A DNA stretch of 64,000 nt. Origin: Paraburkholderia sp. BCC1886. Lineage in GTDB: Bacteria; Pseudomonadota; Gammaproteobacteria; Burkholderiales; Burkholderiaceae. The notes below the pieces were generated by a model that saw only the letters and a list, made by a program, of their open reading frames with translations, was not told where the DNA came from and searched no databases. The DNA lies in contig NZ_CAAJGK010000044.1 in NCBI RefSeq assembly GCF_900996245.1, positions 62,001 to 126,000 on the forward strand, written 5' to 3'. Shown in pieces: positions 1 to 13,457 of the stretch; positions within the stretch are counted from its first letter, which is position 1; each line of letters begins with the position of its first letter. The position numbers and the translations under genes were made by a program.

Positions 1-41
1 GTTAAGCCCAGCCGGACCAGGCCGGCGGGTCGAGCCGCAGC

Positions 42-383
<342 letters not shown>

Positions 384-559
384 TCATTGTGGCCAGACGA
401 TCGCGTCGACGAAATTACAAGCAGCGGATCACGGCAAAAAAAACCCGCCGGAACCACGACCGCCATTCTCTCCGACCAAAACTCTCCGTGAAAGCCGCTT
501 GAAACTTGCTTGCAACGTGCCTGCAACTTAATCACAACGTGCCCGACCTGCGCGGCGCT

Positions 560-925
560 TCAACCCATCCGCGCCCAGGGGCGAGGTCCCGCCAGAATGT
601 GCGCATGCAGGTGATAGACCTCCTGCCCGCCGCCCGGCCCTGTGTTGATGACCGTACGAAACCCCGTTTCGCCACCGGTATAAGCCACGCCGAGCTGTTC
701 GGCCAGTCGCGCCACCAAGACGAGCATTCTACCAAGCAGCGGCGCATCGCTTTCGGTGCAATTCGACAGCGTGGCGATGTGCCGGCGCGGAATGACCAGC
801 ACGTGTGTCTCGGCAGCAGGGTTGATATCGCGAAACGCGAAGAATTCGTCGTCCTCGTGGACCTTGGTCGAGGGAATCTCGCCGGCGGCGATCTTGCAGA
901 ACAGACAGTTAGGGTCGTGACTCAT
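560..925 (-). CDS. HIT family (HinT-like) nucleotide-binding protein
   Basis: This is a histidine-triad hydrolase/transferase of about the usual length (121 aa). The signature H-x-H-x-H is at residues 105-109 (HLHAH) near the C-terminus, and an N-terminal CxxC pair (Cys7, Cys10) may bind zinc, as in many bacterial HIT proteins. The family acts on nucleoside phosphoramidates and similar adenylates; the substrate here is not known. It lies between a DUF4870-like membrane protein gene and tatA, all on the minus strand, and probably shares their transcript. The start MSHDPNCLFC fits the family start. Confidence 0.9.
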   Translation of the reverse strand: MSHDPNCLFCKIAAGEIPSTKVHEDDEFFAFRDINPAAETHVLVIPRRHIATLSNCTESDAPLLGRMLVLVARLAEQLGVAYTGGETGFRTVINTGPGGGQEVYHLHAHILAGPRPWARMG

Positions 926-977
926 CGTATTCCTGATGCGGCAAGGCTAAAGCACGAAGATGACATCCGCGGATCGG

Positions 978-1373
978 TCAAACCCAGCCGCGCGGATTCG
1001 CAAGCGGCTTGTTATCGTACAGATACAGCCAGCCTTTGATAATACGGTAAAGCATCCAGATGCTGACGGCCCACAAGACCGGAATGCCGATCACCACGAA
1101 CAGCAGCAATCCGCCAATCACATAACCCGCGAGCGCCATCCAGAACGAGCGGATCTGCCACTGGAAATGCGCTTCGTAGGGCGTGCCGACCACATCGGCC
1201 CGCTTCACGTAATTGATGATGATCGCGATCAGGATGGTCAGTCCGCCCGTCAACCAGTGCACGGCGTACAGAGCGTAGAGCACGTGAGTGAGCGTGCGCA
1301 GCCCGCGTTCCCGCTCGGGCTCGATAGCGTTGCGGTAGACCGGCGGCGGATAACTGTCGTGCGACTGTTCCAT
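978..1373 (-). CDS. DUF4870-like small membrane protein
   Basis: The 131-aa protein has about three hydrophobic segments (near residues 29-52, 76-98 and 100-115). A short basic loop between the first two contains a conserved-looking YEAHFQWQIRSF stretch, and the protein ends in a soluble tail. This matches the general pattern of the DUF4870 family of unknown function. It follows hisE with about 117 bp between them, so it may be the tail of the histidine transcript. No catalytic motif is visible and no function is assigned. Confidence 0.75.
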   Translation of the reverse strand: MEQSHDSYPPPVYRNAIEPERERGLRTLTHVLYALYAVHWLTGGLTILIAIIINYVKRADVVGTPYEAHFQWQIRSFWMALAGYVIGGLLLFVVIGIPVLWAVSIWMLYRIIKGWLYLYDNKPLANPRGWV

Positions 1374-1490
1374 GCTTGCGTCCTCCTAAGGGTGCGAACG
1401 AATGCGGCCGGGTGCTAACGAGTCGTGCACAAATTCGAACGGCTACGTTCAGCCCAATGTGGGCGCGGACCCTCGCCAGTTCAAGAGCGC

Positions 1491-1898
1491 TCAGTCGCCG
1501 TTCTGCTCGCGCTCGCGGCTTTTGCGCAGCGCTTTTTCCTCGATGCCGGACAACCCTTCGCGGCGTTCGAGTTCCGCGAGCACGTCCGCCGGGCTCAGGT
1601 CGAAGTGCGACAGCATCACGAGACAATGGAACCAGAGGTCGGCGACTTCGCCGACCAGCGCTTTCGGCGCGCCGCCATGGCGGGTGTCCTTGGCGGCCAG
1701 CACGACTTCCGTGGCTTCCTCGCCGATCTTCTTGAGCACCGCGTCGTCGCCCTTGTGAAACAGGCGCGATACATAGGACACGTCGGGATCGCCGCCCTTG
1801 CGCGAGTCGATCACCGAGGCCAGACGCAGCAGCGTGTCATTCGTCGATATAGCGGATGGCGCGTCGACCGCCTGGTTGGCTTGATTGGATTGCGTCAT
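1491..1898 (-). CDS. hisE: Phosphoribosyl-ATP pyrophosphatase HisE
   Basis: HisE hydrolyses phosphoribosyl-ATP to phosphoribosyl-AMP, the second step of histidine synthesis. The 135-aa protein carries the family motifs: a [13 protein letters not shown] helix around residues 56-68 and a [14 protein letters not shown] helix around 83-96, whose acidic residues bind Mg2+. The start ATG at 1898 overlaps the hisI stop codon (ATGA, four bases), showing translational coupling. The N-terminal 20 residues are Gln/Ala-rich linker. HisE and HisI are separate proteins here, not the fused HisIE of enterobacteria. Confidence 0.95.
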   Translation of the reverse strand: MTQSNQANQAVDAPSAISTNDTLLRLASVIDSRKGGDPDVSYVSRLFHKGDDAVLKKIGEEATEVVLAAKDTRHGGAPKALVGEVADLWFHCLVMLSHFDLSPADVLAELERREGLSGIEEKALRKSREREQNGD

Positions 1899-2305
1899 TT
1901 GTAGATATGTTCGGGGTCTTTCAGCACCGGTTCGACTGCGACCCAGTCGCCGTCGTCCACCGAGCCTTCGAATTTCTGGAAAAAGCAGGAGTGGCGGCCG
2001 GTGTGGCACGCAATGCCGGACACCTGTTCCACTTTCAGCAGAACGACGTCCTCGTCGCAATCGAGTCGCACGTCGTGCACGTGCTGCACGTGGCCGGACT
2101 CTTCGCCCTTGAACCACAGCCGTTGACGCGAGCGCGAGAAATACACCGCGCGGCCGGTTTCGACCGTTTTGGCGAGCGCCTCGCGGTTCATCCACGCGAA
2201 CATCAGCACGTCGTTGGTCGACGCTTCCTGCGCGATGACCGGTACGAGGCCATTCGCGTCCCACCTGACCTTGTCGAGCCAGTTCACCGCTGTCGGGTTC
2301 ACCAC
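1895..2305 (-). CDS. hisI: Phosphoribosyl-AMP cyclohydrolase HisI
   Basis: HisI opens the adenine ring of phosphoribosyl-AMP in the third step of histidine synthesis. The 136-aa product has the [16 protein letters not shown] region (about residues 57-72), the acidic [10 protein letters not shown] segment, and the downstream Cys/His cluster ([13 protein letters not shown]) that binds zinc and magnesium. The predicted start is a GTG at 2305, one base after the hisF stop, so it is likely coupled to hisF. A second GTG follows immediately and could equally be used. It overlaps hisE by four bases. Confidence 0.94.
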   Translation of the reverse strand: MVNPTAVNWLDKVRWDANGLVPVIAQEASTNDVLMFAWMNREALAKTVETGRAVYFSRSRQRLWFKGEESGHVQHVHDVRLDCDEDVVLLKVEQVSGIACHTGRHSCFFQKFEGSVDDGDWVAVEPVLKDPEHIYK

Positions 2306-2306
2306 G

Positions 2307-3080
2307 TCACAACCTCACCGAAATGCCCTGATCGGCCATGAAGCGCTTGGCCTCGCCTACGGTGTGCTCGCCGTAGTGAAAGATGCTCGCGGCCAGCACC
2401 GCGTCCGCGTGACCGTTCTTGATGCCGTCGGCCAGATGCTGCAGCGAGCCCACGCCGCCCGAGGCGATCACCGGAATCGGCACCGCGTCGGACACCGCGC
2501 GCGTGAGCGCAAGGTCAAAGCCGCTCTTGGTGCCGTCGCGATCCATGCTGGTCAGCAGGATTTCGCCGGCGCCGAGTTCGGCCATCTTCATCGCCCATTC
2601 GACCGCTTCGATGCCGGTCGCCTTGCGTCCGCCATGCGTGAAGACTTCCCAGCGCGGCGGTTCGCCGTCGGCCGAGACGCGTTTTGCGTCGATCGCGACC
2701 ACGATGCATTGCGAACCGTACTTGTCGGTCGCGTCGCGCACGAGTTGGGGGTTCGCGACCGCCGACGAGTTCATGCTGATCTTGTCCGCGCCGGCGTTCA
2801 GCAGGCGGCGCACGTCTTCGACGGCGCGCACGCCGCCGCCGACCGTCAGCGGGATGAACACCTGCGAGGCGACTGCCTCGATGATCGGCAGGATCAGATC
2901 GCGCTGATCCGAGGTCGCGGTGATGTCGAGAAAGGTGAGTTCGTCGGCGCCCTGATCGTCGTAGCGGCGGGCGATTTCAACCGGGTCGCCCGCGTCGCGC
3001 AGTTCGACGAAGTTGACGCCTTTGACCACGCGTCCGGCGGTGACGTCGAGACAGGGGATGATGCGTTTAGCTAGAGCCAT
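2307..3080 (-). CDS. hisF: Imidazole glycerol phosphate synthase cyclase subunit HisF
   Basis: HisF uses ammonia supplied by HisH to convert PRFAR to imidazole glycerol phosphate and AICAR. The 257-aa TIM barrel begins [13 protein letters not shown] with the catalytic aspartate at residue 12; the second catalytic aspartate is in VVAIDAKR. Phosphate-binding glycine loops (GGGVR, ASGGVGS) are present. The ATG at 3080 matches the family start; the open frame reaches upstream to 3143 but with unrelated residues. A 198-bp gap separates it from hisA. Confidence 0.97.
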   Translation of the reverse strand: MALAKRIIPCLDVTAGRVVKGVNFVELRDAGDPVEIARRYDDQGADELTFLDITATSDQRDLILPIIEAVASQVFIPLTVGGGVRAVEDVRRLLNAGADKISMNSSAVANPQLVRDATDKYGSQCIVVAIDAKRVSADGEPPRWEVFTHGGRKATGIEAVEWAMKMAELGAGEILLTSMDRDGTKSGFDLALTRAVSDAVPIPVIASGGVGSLQHLADGIKNGHADAVLAASIFHYGEHTVGEAKRFMADQGISVRL

Positions 3081-3278
3081 GATCTTGCAATTCTGCCAAT
3101 ACCGCTGATGAGGCCGCTCGCTCGAATCGACGACGAGCGGCACTGTGTCGGATGCGCGGGCAACGGGGAAAGCAGGCTCGGCAGGCTTGAAAGCAGGCCG
3201 GCCTGCTTGCGCGAACCGCAGGCCGCTCGAGGATCGCCTTAGTGGCGCCTCAGGCGCGTCGCCTCGGGCGCGTCGCCT

Positions 3279-4031
3279 TCAGGCGTCGTCCGCTTCGCGC
3301 AGCTTGTCGGCGAGCGCTTGCGCCGCGCTGAAATCGAGATCGCCCGAATAAATGGCGCGTCCGCAGATCACGCCTTCGATGCCCTCGGCTTCGACTTCGC
3401 ACAACGCTTCGATGTCGGTGAGATTCGACAGGCCGCCGCTCGCGATGACCGGAATCTTCACCGCGCGCGCGAGGCGCACCGTCGCTTCGATGTTGATGCC
3501 CTGCAGCATGCCGTCGCGGCCGATGTCGGTGTAGATGATCGACTCGCAACCATAGTCTTCGAACTTGCGCGCGAGATCGGCCACTTCGTGACCCGTCAGC
3601 TTGCTCCAGCCGTCGGTGGCCACCTTGCCGTCTTTCGCATCCAGCCCGACGATGATGTGACCGCCGAACGCCGTGCACGCGTCCTGCAGAAAGCCCGGAT
3701 TCTTGACCGCCGCCGTGCCGATGATCACATACGACAAACCGTCGTCGAGATAGCGTTCGATGGTATTCAGGTCGCGAATGCCGCCGCCGAGCTGCACGGG
3801 AATTTCGCCGCCCACTTCCTCGATGATCGCGCGGATCGCGTCTTCGTTGCGGGGCTTGCCGGCGAACGCGCCATTCAGGTCGACGAGGTGCAGACGACGC
3901 GCACCGCGATCGACCCAATGTCGGGCCATCGCCGCCGGTTCCTCGGAGAATATCGTCGCCTGGTCCATATCGCCCTGCTTGAGGCGTACACAGTGACCGT
4001 CTTTCAGGTCGATGGCGGGAATCAGCAGCAT
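3279..4031 (-). CDS. hisA: HisA, ProFAR isomerase
   Basis: HisA isomerises ProFAR to PRFAR in histidine synthesis. The 250-aa TIM barrel starts [17 protein letters not shown] with the catalytic Asp at residue 8. The second catalytic aspartate is in the [12 protein letters not shown] segment, and the phosphate loops GGGIR and ASGGLS are present. The ATG at 4031 is chosen from the family start; the open frame extends upstream without conserved sequence. It lies between hisH and hisF in the minus-strand his block. Confidence 0.97.
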   Translation of the reverse strand: MLLIPAIDLKDGHCVRLKQGDMDQATIFSEEPAAMARHWVDRGARRLHLVDLNGAFAGKPRNEDAIRAIIEEVGGEIPVQLGGGIRDLNTIERYLDDGLSYVIIGTAAVKNPGFLQDACTAFGGHIIVGLDAKDGKVATDGWSKLTGHEVADLARKFEDYGCESIIYTDIGRDGMLQGINIEATVRLARAVKIPVIASGGLSNLTDIEALCEVEAEGIEGVICGRAIYSGDLDFSAAQALADKLREADDA

Positions 4032-4169
4032 AGCAATCGGGTGTTGTCTGGGAAGGGGTTGAAGGTCGGCGGCAGCGGCTGGTAAACCAGCCCGCCCGCG
4101 CACCGTTTCGCTAGTTTAGTACAAGTCTTTCGACGCTCAGATGCGCTCGGGATGCCGCAAAAAACCCGC

Positions 4170-4811
4170 TCAGGGATTCCAGTGCACGAAGTTGCGATAC
4201 ACACGCAGCCCCGCGTCAGCACTCTTTTCCGGGTGGAATTGGGTCGCGAAGATGTTATCCCGCGCCACCGCCGAGGTAAAGGGCACACCGTACACCGTTT
4301 CGCCCGAAGTATGGGCCGTGTTTTCGGGCGCGACGTAATAACTGTGCACGAAATAGAAGAACGCGTTGTCCACCACGCCATTCCACAGAGGATGCGGCTG
4401 CGCCTGACGCACGCGGTTCCAGCCCATCTGCGGCACCTTGAAGCGCGACCCGTCGTCCTGCACCTGTCCCGCGAGATCGAAGCGCAGCACCTTGCCCGGC
4501 AGCAGGCCGAGGCCGGGCGTGTCGCCTTCGGCGCTCCAGTCGAACAGCATCTGTTCGCCGACGCATACGCCCATCAGCGGCTTGTTGCGCGAGGCTTCGA
4601 CGACCGCTTCCTGCAAACCGGACTCGGCGAGACTGCGCATGCAATCGGGCATCGCGCCCTGCCCCGGCAACACCACGCGATCCGCCGCGCGAATCGCTTC
4701 GGGCCGGTCGACGATCGCCACCTCCGCTTCCGGCGCCGCTTTGCGCAATGCCTGGGCCACCGAACGCAGGTTGCCCATTCCGTAATCCACAATCGCTATC
4801 GAAGTTTTCAT
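4170..4811 (-). CDS. hisH: Imidazole glycerol phosphate synthase glutaminase subunit HisH
   Basis: HisH is a class I glutamine amidotransferase that releases ammonia to HisF. The 213-aa protein starts [14 protein letters not shown]. The nucleophile Cys is in [11 protein letters not shown] (about residue 83), and the His-x-Glu dyad is in [12 protein letters not shown] near the C-terminus. Its oxyanion strand and length are normal for the family. It lies between hisB and hisA with gaps of about 120-140 bp. Confidence 0.96.
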   Translation of the reverse strand: MKTSIAIVDYGMGNLRSVAQALRKAAPEAEVAIVDRPEAIRAADRVVLPGQGAMPDCMRSLAESGLQEAVVEASRNKPLMGVCVGEQMLFDWSAEGDTPGLGLLPGKVLRFDLAGQVQDDGSRFKVPQMGWNRVRQAQPHPLWNGVVDNAFFYFVHSYYVAPENTAHTSGETVYGVPFTSAVARDNIFATQFHPEKSADAGLRVYRNFVHWNP

Positions 4812-4932
4812 TTGAGGTTAGGCAGCAATGCCTTCAATCCGTCGGCGATGCAGGTTAAACGCCGATGCCGACTGCACAGACAGGTGAACGGGTGGGTGAA
4901 TCCGCGAGGCGCATAGACGCGCTGTCAGGCGC

Positions 4933-5520
4933 TTAAAGGCTACCCTTGGTCGACGGAATCTGTCCCGCCGCGCGTTCGTCCAGTTCGACGGCCATGCGCA
5001 ACGCACGCCCGAACGCCTTGAACACCGTTTCCAGCTGATGATGCGCGTTGAGGCCGCGCAGATTGTCGATATGCAGCGTCACGCCGGCATGATTGACGAA
5101 GCCGCGGAAAAACTCGATGGACAGATCGACGTCGAAAGTGCCGATGCGCGCACGCGTGAACGGCACGTGAAACTCGAGGCCCGGACGGCCGGAGAAGTCG
5201 ATCACGACGCGTGACAGCGCTTCGTCGAGCGGCACGTACGAGTGACCGTAGCGGCGAATGCCCTTGCGGTCGCCGATGGCTTTGGCCACCGCCTGACCGA
5301 GCGTGATGCCGGTGTCTTCGACCGTGTGATGGTCGTCGATATGCAGGTCGCCATGCGCTTCGACATCCAGATCGAACAGGCCATGCCGGGCAATCTGATC
5401 CAGCATGTGATCCAGGAACGGCACGCCGGTCGCGAGCTTCTGCTGACCGGTTCCGTCCAGATCGATCTTCACACGGATCTGCGTTTCGCTGGTATTGCGA
5501 ACGACTTCCGCAAGGCGCAT
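4933..5520 (-). CDS. hisB: Imidazoleglycerol-phosphate dehydratase HisB
   Basis: HisB dehydrates imidazole glycerol phosphate. At 195 aa it is the monofunctional dehydratase; the histidinol-phosphatase domain fused in enterobacteria is absent, so that step needs a separate phosphatase not seen here. The two manganese-binding His-rich motifs are visible: [13 protein letters not shown] with [13 protein letters not shown] in the N-terminal half, and [15 protein letters not shown] near the end. The start at 5520 fits the family. Confidence 0.96.
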   Translation of the reverse strand: MRLAEVVRNTSETQIRVKIDLDGTGQQKLATGVPFLDHMLDQIARHGLFDLDVEAHGDLHIDDHHTVEDTGITLGQAVAKAIGDRKGIRRYGHSYVPLDEALSRVVIDFSGRPGLEFHVPFTRARIGTFDVDLSIEFFRGFVNHAGVTLHIDNLRGLNAHHQLETVFKAFGRALRMAVELDERAAGQIPSTKGSL

Positions 5521-5577
5521 GGTAATTCCTCGAATCGAGCTAGAAAGCGATAGTAAGGTGGGGTGGGCAAACGGCGC

Positions 5578-6648
5578 TCAGTGCAGCACGAGCTTCAAAG
5601 CCGCGAGCAATTGCACGTTTTCTTCCGGCGAACCAACGGTCAAACGCACGCAATTGGCCAGCAACGGGTGCATTTTACTCACGTTTTTGATCAGAACCCG
5701 CGCCGTGAGCAGGGTTTCGAACAGAACCGACGCGTCGGGCACCCGCACCAGCAGGAAGTTGCCGGCACTCGGGAACACTTGCGCGCCCGGCAATGCAGCC
5801 ACGGCCTCTTCGAGTTTCGTGCGTTCCTCGCGCAGTTGCGCGGCCTGGTTGTCGAGCACGTCGACATGGTCGAGCAGGAAGTCGGCCGCGGCCTGGGTCA
5901 GCACGTTGGTGTTGTACGGCGGGCGTACCTTGTCGAATTCGGTGAGCCACGCGGGCTTGCCCACCAGATAACCGAGCCGGATACCGGCGAGCCCGAGCTT
6001 CGACACCGTGCGCATCACCACGACGTTGTCGTACGCGTCGGCGCGCGAGAGCCAGCTCTTCTGCGCGAACGGCTGATACGCCTCGTCGATCACCACGAGG
6101 CTTTTGCTCGCAGCCGCGACGATGCGCTCCATGTCCGCGTCGTCGTACAGCGTGCCGGTCGGATTGTTCGGATACGCGAGGTAGACGATCGCCGGTTCGT
6201 GCTCGGCGATGGCGGCCAGCATGGCTTCGGTGTCGAGCGTGAAATCGGCCTTCAACGGCACGCCGACGAATTCCAGATTCGCCAGCTTCGCCGACAACTG
6301 GTACATCACGAAACCCGGCGCCGGCGCGAGCACCTTGGCACCCGGCTTCGCGCAGGCAATCGACACCACGCTGATGATTTCATCCGAACCGTTGCCGAGC
6401 AGCACGTCGCAACCCGCCGGCACGCCCATTACGCGCTTGATCTTTTCGATCAGCGCATGCGGGCGCGGTGCGGGGTAACGGTTCAGCGCGACGCCGGCCA
6501 GATGTTCGCCGAGATGTGCGGCCAGTACGGGCGGTAGCGGAAACGGGTTCTCCATCGCGTCGAGCTTGATGAAGCCAGTGGCGTCCGGAACCGGATAGCT
6601 CGTCATCGCGAGCACGTCGCGGCGGATGATGTCTTGAGGTGTCGTCAT
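5578..6648 (-). CDS. hisC: Histidinol-phosphate aminotransferase HisC
   Basis: This is a fold-type I PLP enzyme that makes histidinol phosphate from imidazole acetol phosphate and glutamate. The 356-aa protein has the LGNGSDEII cofactor-phosphate region (about residues 80-90), AYPNNPTGT, a [10 protein letters not shown] segment with the PLP-binding Asp and Tyr, and the Schiff-base lysine in [15 protein letters not shown]. It sits 57 bp upstream of hisB and 135 bp after hisD. Its context argues for the histidine enzyme over other aminotransferases. Confidence 0.96.
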   Translation of the reverse strand: MTTPQDIIRRDVLAMTSYPVPDATGFIKLDAMENPFPLPPVLAAHLGEHLAGVALNRYPAPRPHALIEKIKRVMGVPAGCDVLLGNGSDEIISVVSIACAKPGAKVLAPAPGFVMYQLSAKLANLEFVGVPLKADFTLDTEAMLAAIAEHEPAIVYLAYPNNPTGTLYDDADMERIVAAASKSLVVIDEAYQPFAQKSWLSRADAYDNVVVMRTVSKLGLAGIRLGYLVGKPAWLTEFDKVRPPYNTNVLTQAAADFLLDHVDVLDNQAAQLREERTKLEEAVAALPGAQVFPSAGNFLLVRVPDASVLFETLLTARVLIKNVSKMHPLLANCVRLTVGSPEENVQLLAALKLVLH

Positions 6649-6783
6649 AGTGTGTGGGCCGGCCGCACGGTAAAGCGGCCCGGCGTCGGCGGCATGCGCG
6701 CCGCCCCAAAAGTTGGTCTGTGTTCGTCGTTATTCGGTGTGGCGAATACCGCTACGTTCCGGTTCGTTGCGCCTCGTTCCCGT

Positions 6784-8106
<1,323 letters not shown>

Positions 8107-8158
8107 ACGGGGTTCCGTTTCGGTAAGGCGCGCTTTTATAGCGTGGTCACACTATCGG

Positions 8159-10233
<2,075 letters not shown>

Positions 10234-10479
10234 TTAAGCGGTCTGCCATTCGGCGGGCGTCAGCGTCTTCATGCTGAGCGCGTGGATTTCTTCGCGCATG
10301 CGGTCGCCGAGCGCCGCATACACGAGTTGATGGCGCTGGATCGGACGCTTGCCTTCGAAACTCGGCGAAACGATGGTCGCATAGAAATGCTGGCCGTCGC
10401 CTTCGACTTCGAGATGCTGGCAAGCGAGTCCAGCCGCGATGTATTGCTTGACCTGTTCGGGCGTCGGGTTCTGCGACAT
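10234..10479 (-). CDS. BolA/IbaG family protein
   Basis: This is a small (81 aa) BolA-fold protein. BolA family members partner with monothiol glutaredoxins in iron-sulfur handling and stress responses. The conserved core HFYATIVSPSFEGKRPIQRHQLVYAALGDRM contains the family helix-turn-helix-like region and the histidine of the IbaG-type motif. Its place directly upstream of murA, and downstream of transporter and mla genes, is the same as that of ibaG in enterobacteria, so IbaG is the closer comparison. Confidence 0.92.
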   Translation of the reverse strand: MSQNPTPEQVKQYIAAGLACQHLEVEGDGQHFYATIVSPSFEGKRPIQRHQLVYAALGDRMREEIHALSMKTLTPAEWQTA

Positions 10480-10494
10480 GAGAGATGCTCCTGT

Positions 10495-11259
10495 TCAGTG
10501 GCGCAGTTTGTAGCCGGATGCGAGCATGCGCATCGCCACCACGGCCAGCACCACGAAGAAACCGGCGACGATCGCAAGGCTCGTGAGCGGATTGATATCC
10601 GACATCCCGAAGAAACCGTAGCGAAAGCCGTCGATCATGTAGAAAAAGGGGTTGAGCCGCGACACTTCACGCCATACCGGCGGCAGCGTGTGGGTGGAGT
10701 AGAACACGCCCGAGAGGAACGTGAGCGGCATGATCAGGAAATTCTGGAACGCGGCCAGTTGATCGAATTTGTCCGCCCAGATACCCGCGATCAAACCGAG
10801 CGTGCCGAGAATCGCCGCGCCGAACACCGCGAACGCGATGATGTAAAGCGGTGCGCTGAAGCTGACCGGCACGAACCAGATGGTCACGATGAACACGCCG
10901 AAGCCCACCGCCAGTCCGCGCGCGAGCGCCGCCAGCACGTAGGCGGCGAACATCTCGTAGTGCGACAGCGGCGGCAGCAGCACGAACACGAGGTTGCCGG
11001 TGATTTTCGATTGAATCAGTGACGAAGAACTATTGGCGAACGAGTTCTGCAGCACGCTCATCATCACGAGGCCGGGGATCAGGAAGCTGGTGTACTCGAC
11101 GCCCGGATAGACCTGCACGTGACCGCGCAATGCGTGACCGAAAATGGTCAGATACAGAAGTGCGGTGATGACCGGCGCGAGCACCGTCTGAAACGCCACC
11201 TTCCAGAAACGCAGGATTTCCTTGTAGAACAGCGTGGTGAAACCGCTATAGGCGCTCAT
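10495..11259 (-). CDS. ABC-2 type exporter permease
   Basis: The 254-aa membrane protein has about six transmembrane helices and the ABC-2 permease pattern: an N-terminal FYKEILRFWK segment, then the first helix pair, and a C-terminal LNPFFYMIDGFRYGFFG motif. It resembles YadH-type permeases; the substrate is unknown. The ATG at 11259 overlaps the upstream ATPase gene by four bases, so the two are coupled and form one exporter. It is followed 15 bp later by bolA. Confidence 0.9.
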   Translation of the reverse strand: MSAYSGFTTLFYKEILRFWKVAFQTVLAPVITALLYLTIFGHALRGHVQVYPGVEYTSFLIPGLVMMSVLQNSFANSSSSLIQSKITGNLVFVLLPPLSHYEMFAAYVLAALARGLAVGFGVFIVTIWFVPVSFSAPLYIIAFAVFGAAILGTLGLIAGIWADKFDQLAAFQNFLIMPLTFLSGVFYSTHTLPPVWREVSRLNPFFYMIDGFRYGFFGMSDINPLTSLAIVAGFFVVLAVVAMRMLASGYKLRH

Positions 11260-12188
11260 GCGAGTCCCTCGATGACTTCCGGACCGTTCATGATCTGAAC
11301 GAACACGTCTTCGAGATCGGCTTTGCGCACCTCGATTTCTTCCAGTACGCAGCCTGCCGAACGGCATTGCGCGAGAATCCGCTCCACTTCGTCGTAGCTC
11401 GCGAGACGCAGCAGATGCTGGCGGCCGTTGCCGTTGCCCGCGCCACTATCCACTTCGAGCGGCCGTAATTCCGCCGGCAACACGCCTTGCGAGAAACGCA
11501 GGAACAGTTGCATGCCGGCGAAACGTTGCAGCAGCGAGCTGGTGCGTTCCAGCGCGACCACTTCGCCGCGTCGCAGCATCGCGATGCGGTCGCACAGCGA
11601 TTCGGCTTCTTCGAGGTAGTGCGTGGTCAGCACGATGGTGTGACCTTCGCGATTCAGGCGCGAGATGAATTTCCACAGCGTTTGACGCAGTTCGACGTCG
11701 ACACCCGCGGTCGGCTCGTCGAGCACGATGACAGGCGGCCGGTGCACCAGCGCCTGCGCGACCAGCACGCGGCGCTTCATGCCGCCGGACAGCGCGCGCA
11801 TGTTGGCGTCGGCTTTGTCGGTGAGGTCGAGATTGGCCATGATCTCGTCGATCCACGCGTCGTTGTTGCGCAGCCCGTAATAGCCGGACTGGATGCGCAG
11901 CGTTTCGCGGACGGTAAAAAACGGATCGAAGACCAGTTCCTGCGGCACGACGCCGAGCGAGCGGCGCGCATCGCGAAAGTCGGTGACGACGTCGTGACCG
12001 CGCACTGCGATATTGCCTTCGTCGGCGCGGGCGAGGCCGGCCAGAATGCTGATGAGCGTTGTCTTGCCCGCGCCGTTCGGACCGAGCAGTCCGAAGAACT
12101 CGCCTTCTTCTACTGTGAGGCTGACGCCCTTGAGCGCCTGCAAATCCTTGTAGCGCTTCTTGACGTTACGAATTTCGATGGCTGACAT
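11256..12188 (-). CDS. ABC exporter ATP-binding protein
   Basis: The 310-aa ATPase energises the overlapping ABC-2 permease. Walker A (GPNGAGKTT, about residue 36), a Q-loop (VPQELVFDP), the signature LSGGMKRR (about 138) and Walker B (VIVLDEPTAGVD) are all present. About 90 C-terminal residues after the nucleotide-binding domain form the accessory region common in YadG/CcmA-type exporter ATPases. A TATAAT-like box 117 bp upstream may start this transcript. The substrate cannot be told from sequence. Confidence 0.93.
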   Translation of the reverse strand: MSAIEIRNVKKRYKDLQALKGVSLTVEEGEFFGLLGPNGAGKTTLISILAGLARADEGNIAVRGHDVVTDFRDARRSLGVVPQELVFDPFFTVRETLRIQSGYYGLRNNDAWIDEIMANLDLTDKADANMRALSGGMKRRVLVAQALVHRPPVIVLDEPTAGVDVELRQTLWKFISRLNREGHTIVLTTHYLEEAESLCDRIAMLRRGEVVALERTSSLLQRFAGMQLFLRFSQGVLPAELRPLEVDSGAGNGNGRQHLLRLASYDEVERILAQCRSAGCVLEEIEVRKADLEDVFVQIMNGPEVIEGLA

Positions 12189-12304
12189 GACAATGGGCCG
12201 CGTACGGAGCGGCGCCTAAAGAAGCCCTGTGGGGGCGCAAAAATGCTGGGAGGAACGCTATTGGGGCCGGGGTTAGTCCGCCTGTTCGCCCCAAAAAACG
12301 GTTG

Positions 12305-12310
12305 ATTATA
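12305..12310 (-). promoter_or_regulatory. Candidate -10 box upstream of the ABC exporter
   Basis: A perfect TATAAT reads on the minus strand here, in the 180-bp gap between mlaB and the ABC ATPase gene. The surrounding GCCCTATAAT also occurs in front of mlaF. No good -35 hexamer is seen at 16-18 bp, so this is only a candidate. Confidence 0.35.
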
Positions 12311-12368
12311 GGGCAAAAATCGGCGGCCCCGACTGGCGTGGGGGCGTGGGAACGACGCTAGGGGAGCG

Positions 12369-12713
12369 TCAATGTCGCGCGGGTTCGGCGCTGCGGGAGT
12401 GAGCCGGCGCAAGCAGGGTGTCGATACCGTAGGCTTGCGCGAGACTGGCGAGACCAGCCGGCAGATTGACGATCTGAAACGGCGTACCGCGTGACGCGGC
12501 GGCACGCTCCCACGCGAGCAGAACGGCTAGCGCGGAGGAGTCGAACTGGGCGAGCGCCGTGCAATCCACGCCGTTCGCCCCGGCCGCGATACGCTGCAGC
12601 CCGGCCGAGAGCGCAGCCGTCGCGCTCTCGTGGGTCAGGGTCGCGCCGCAGTCGAAGCGGTTCGCGCCCTGCTGTTGTGCCGGGCTTTGCACCGGGTTCA
12701 GCAAGTCAGTCAC
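12369..12713 (-). CDS. mlaB: STAS-domain protein MlaB
   Basis: MlaB is the cytoplasmic STAS subunit of the MlaFEDB phospholipid transporter and modulates the ATPase MlaF. The 114-aa protein has the STAS core, VDCTALAQFDSSALAVLLAWERAA, including the Asp-Ser-Ser of the regulatory loop (about residues 58-60). Its start overlaps the mlaC stop by four bases. It closes the mla gene run on the minus strand. Confidence 0.88.
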   Translation of the reverse strand: MTDLLNPVQSPAQQQGANRFDCGATLTHESATAALSAGLQRIAAGANGVDCTALAQFDSSALAVLLAWERAAASRGTPFQIVNLPAGLASLAQAYGIDTLLAPAHSRSAEPARH

Positions 12714-13342
12714 GACTGCTTGCCTGCGGCGAGTTGCTGGTTACGCTGGGTCAGGAACTGGATCAGACCGTCCACGCCCTTCTGCTGGATCTGCTCGTTG
12801 AACTGCTGCTGATACGCCTGAATCAACCAGGCACCGAGCACGTTGATGTCGTACACGCGCCAGCCTTGCGGCGTCTTGTACAGGCGGTAATCCAGTTCGA
12901 TCGGCGAGCCGTTGTTCATCACCACCGAGCGCACCACCGTGTCGGTGTCGTCCGGGTTCATGCGGAACGGCTTGTACTGGATCTGCTGGTCACGCACTTG
13001 CGCGAGCGCGCCCGAATACGTCCGGATCAGCAGCATCTTGAACTGTTCGACTACCTGCGACTGCTGCTCGGGGCTGGCGGCGCGCCAGTTACGACCCATT
13101 GCGAGTTGCGTGGTACGGCGGAAATCCGTGTACGGGAGGATTTTTTCGTTGACGAGTCGCGTGATATGCGAGATGTCGCCTTGCTGGATGGACTTGTCGG
13201 AGCGGACTGCGTCGATCACCTGCTGCGTGACGGTTTTGACGAGCGCGTCCGGCGCATTGCTGTCCACTGCTTGCGCCGATGCGCCTGCGCTGACAAATGA
13301 GAACAACGCCGCAAACAACGGTATCAGGAAGAATTTTTTCAT
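12710..13342 (-). CDS. mlaC: Periplasmic phospholipid-binding protein MlaC
   Basis: MlaC shuttles phospholipids through the periplasm between the MlaA outer-membrane complex and MlaFEDB. The 210-aa precursor starts MKKFFLIPLFAALFSFVSAGASAQA, a Sec signal peptide cleaved after about residue 24. The mature domain has the family pattern VTQQVIDAVRSDKSI, YTDFRRTTQLAMGRNWR and YDINVLGAWLIQAYQQQF. ATG 13342 is chosen over an upstream in-frame start because it gives a clean signal peptide. It overlaps mlaB by four bases. Confidence 0.95.
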   Translation of the reverse strand: MKKFFLIPLFAALFSFVSAGASAQAVDSNAPDALVKTVTQQVIDAVRSDKSIQQGDISHITRLVNEKILPYTDFRRTTQLAMGRNWRAASPEQQSQVVEQFKMLLIRTYSGALAQVRDQQIQYKPFRMNPDDTDTVVRSVVMNNGSPIELDYRLYKTPQGWRVYDINVLGAWLIQAYQQQFNEQIQQKGVDGLIQFLTQRNQQLAAGKQS

Positions 13343-13457
13343 TTCGAGCCTTGCCTTAAAAATAGTGCAACCGGTTTGAGCCGACATTAGCACGCGAGTT
13401 CAGCAGCAATCCATGCGCAAACTGCGAGATTCGTATCGATCTGTTACGGCCGCACCC

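Noticed and set aside
3145-3278. Possible short gene or repeat array between hisA and hisF
   Set aside because: The region has several copies of a gcgcgtcgcct-like motif and a ggcaggcttgaaagcaggcc direct repeat, but no gene features; too degenerate to call a repeat element.
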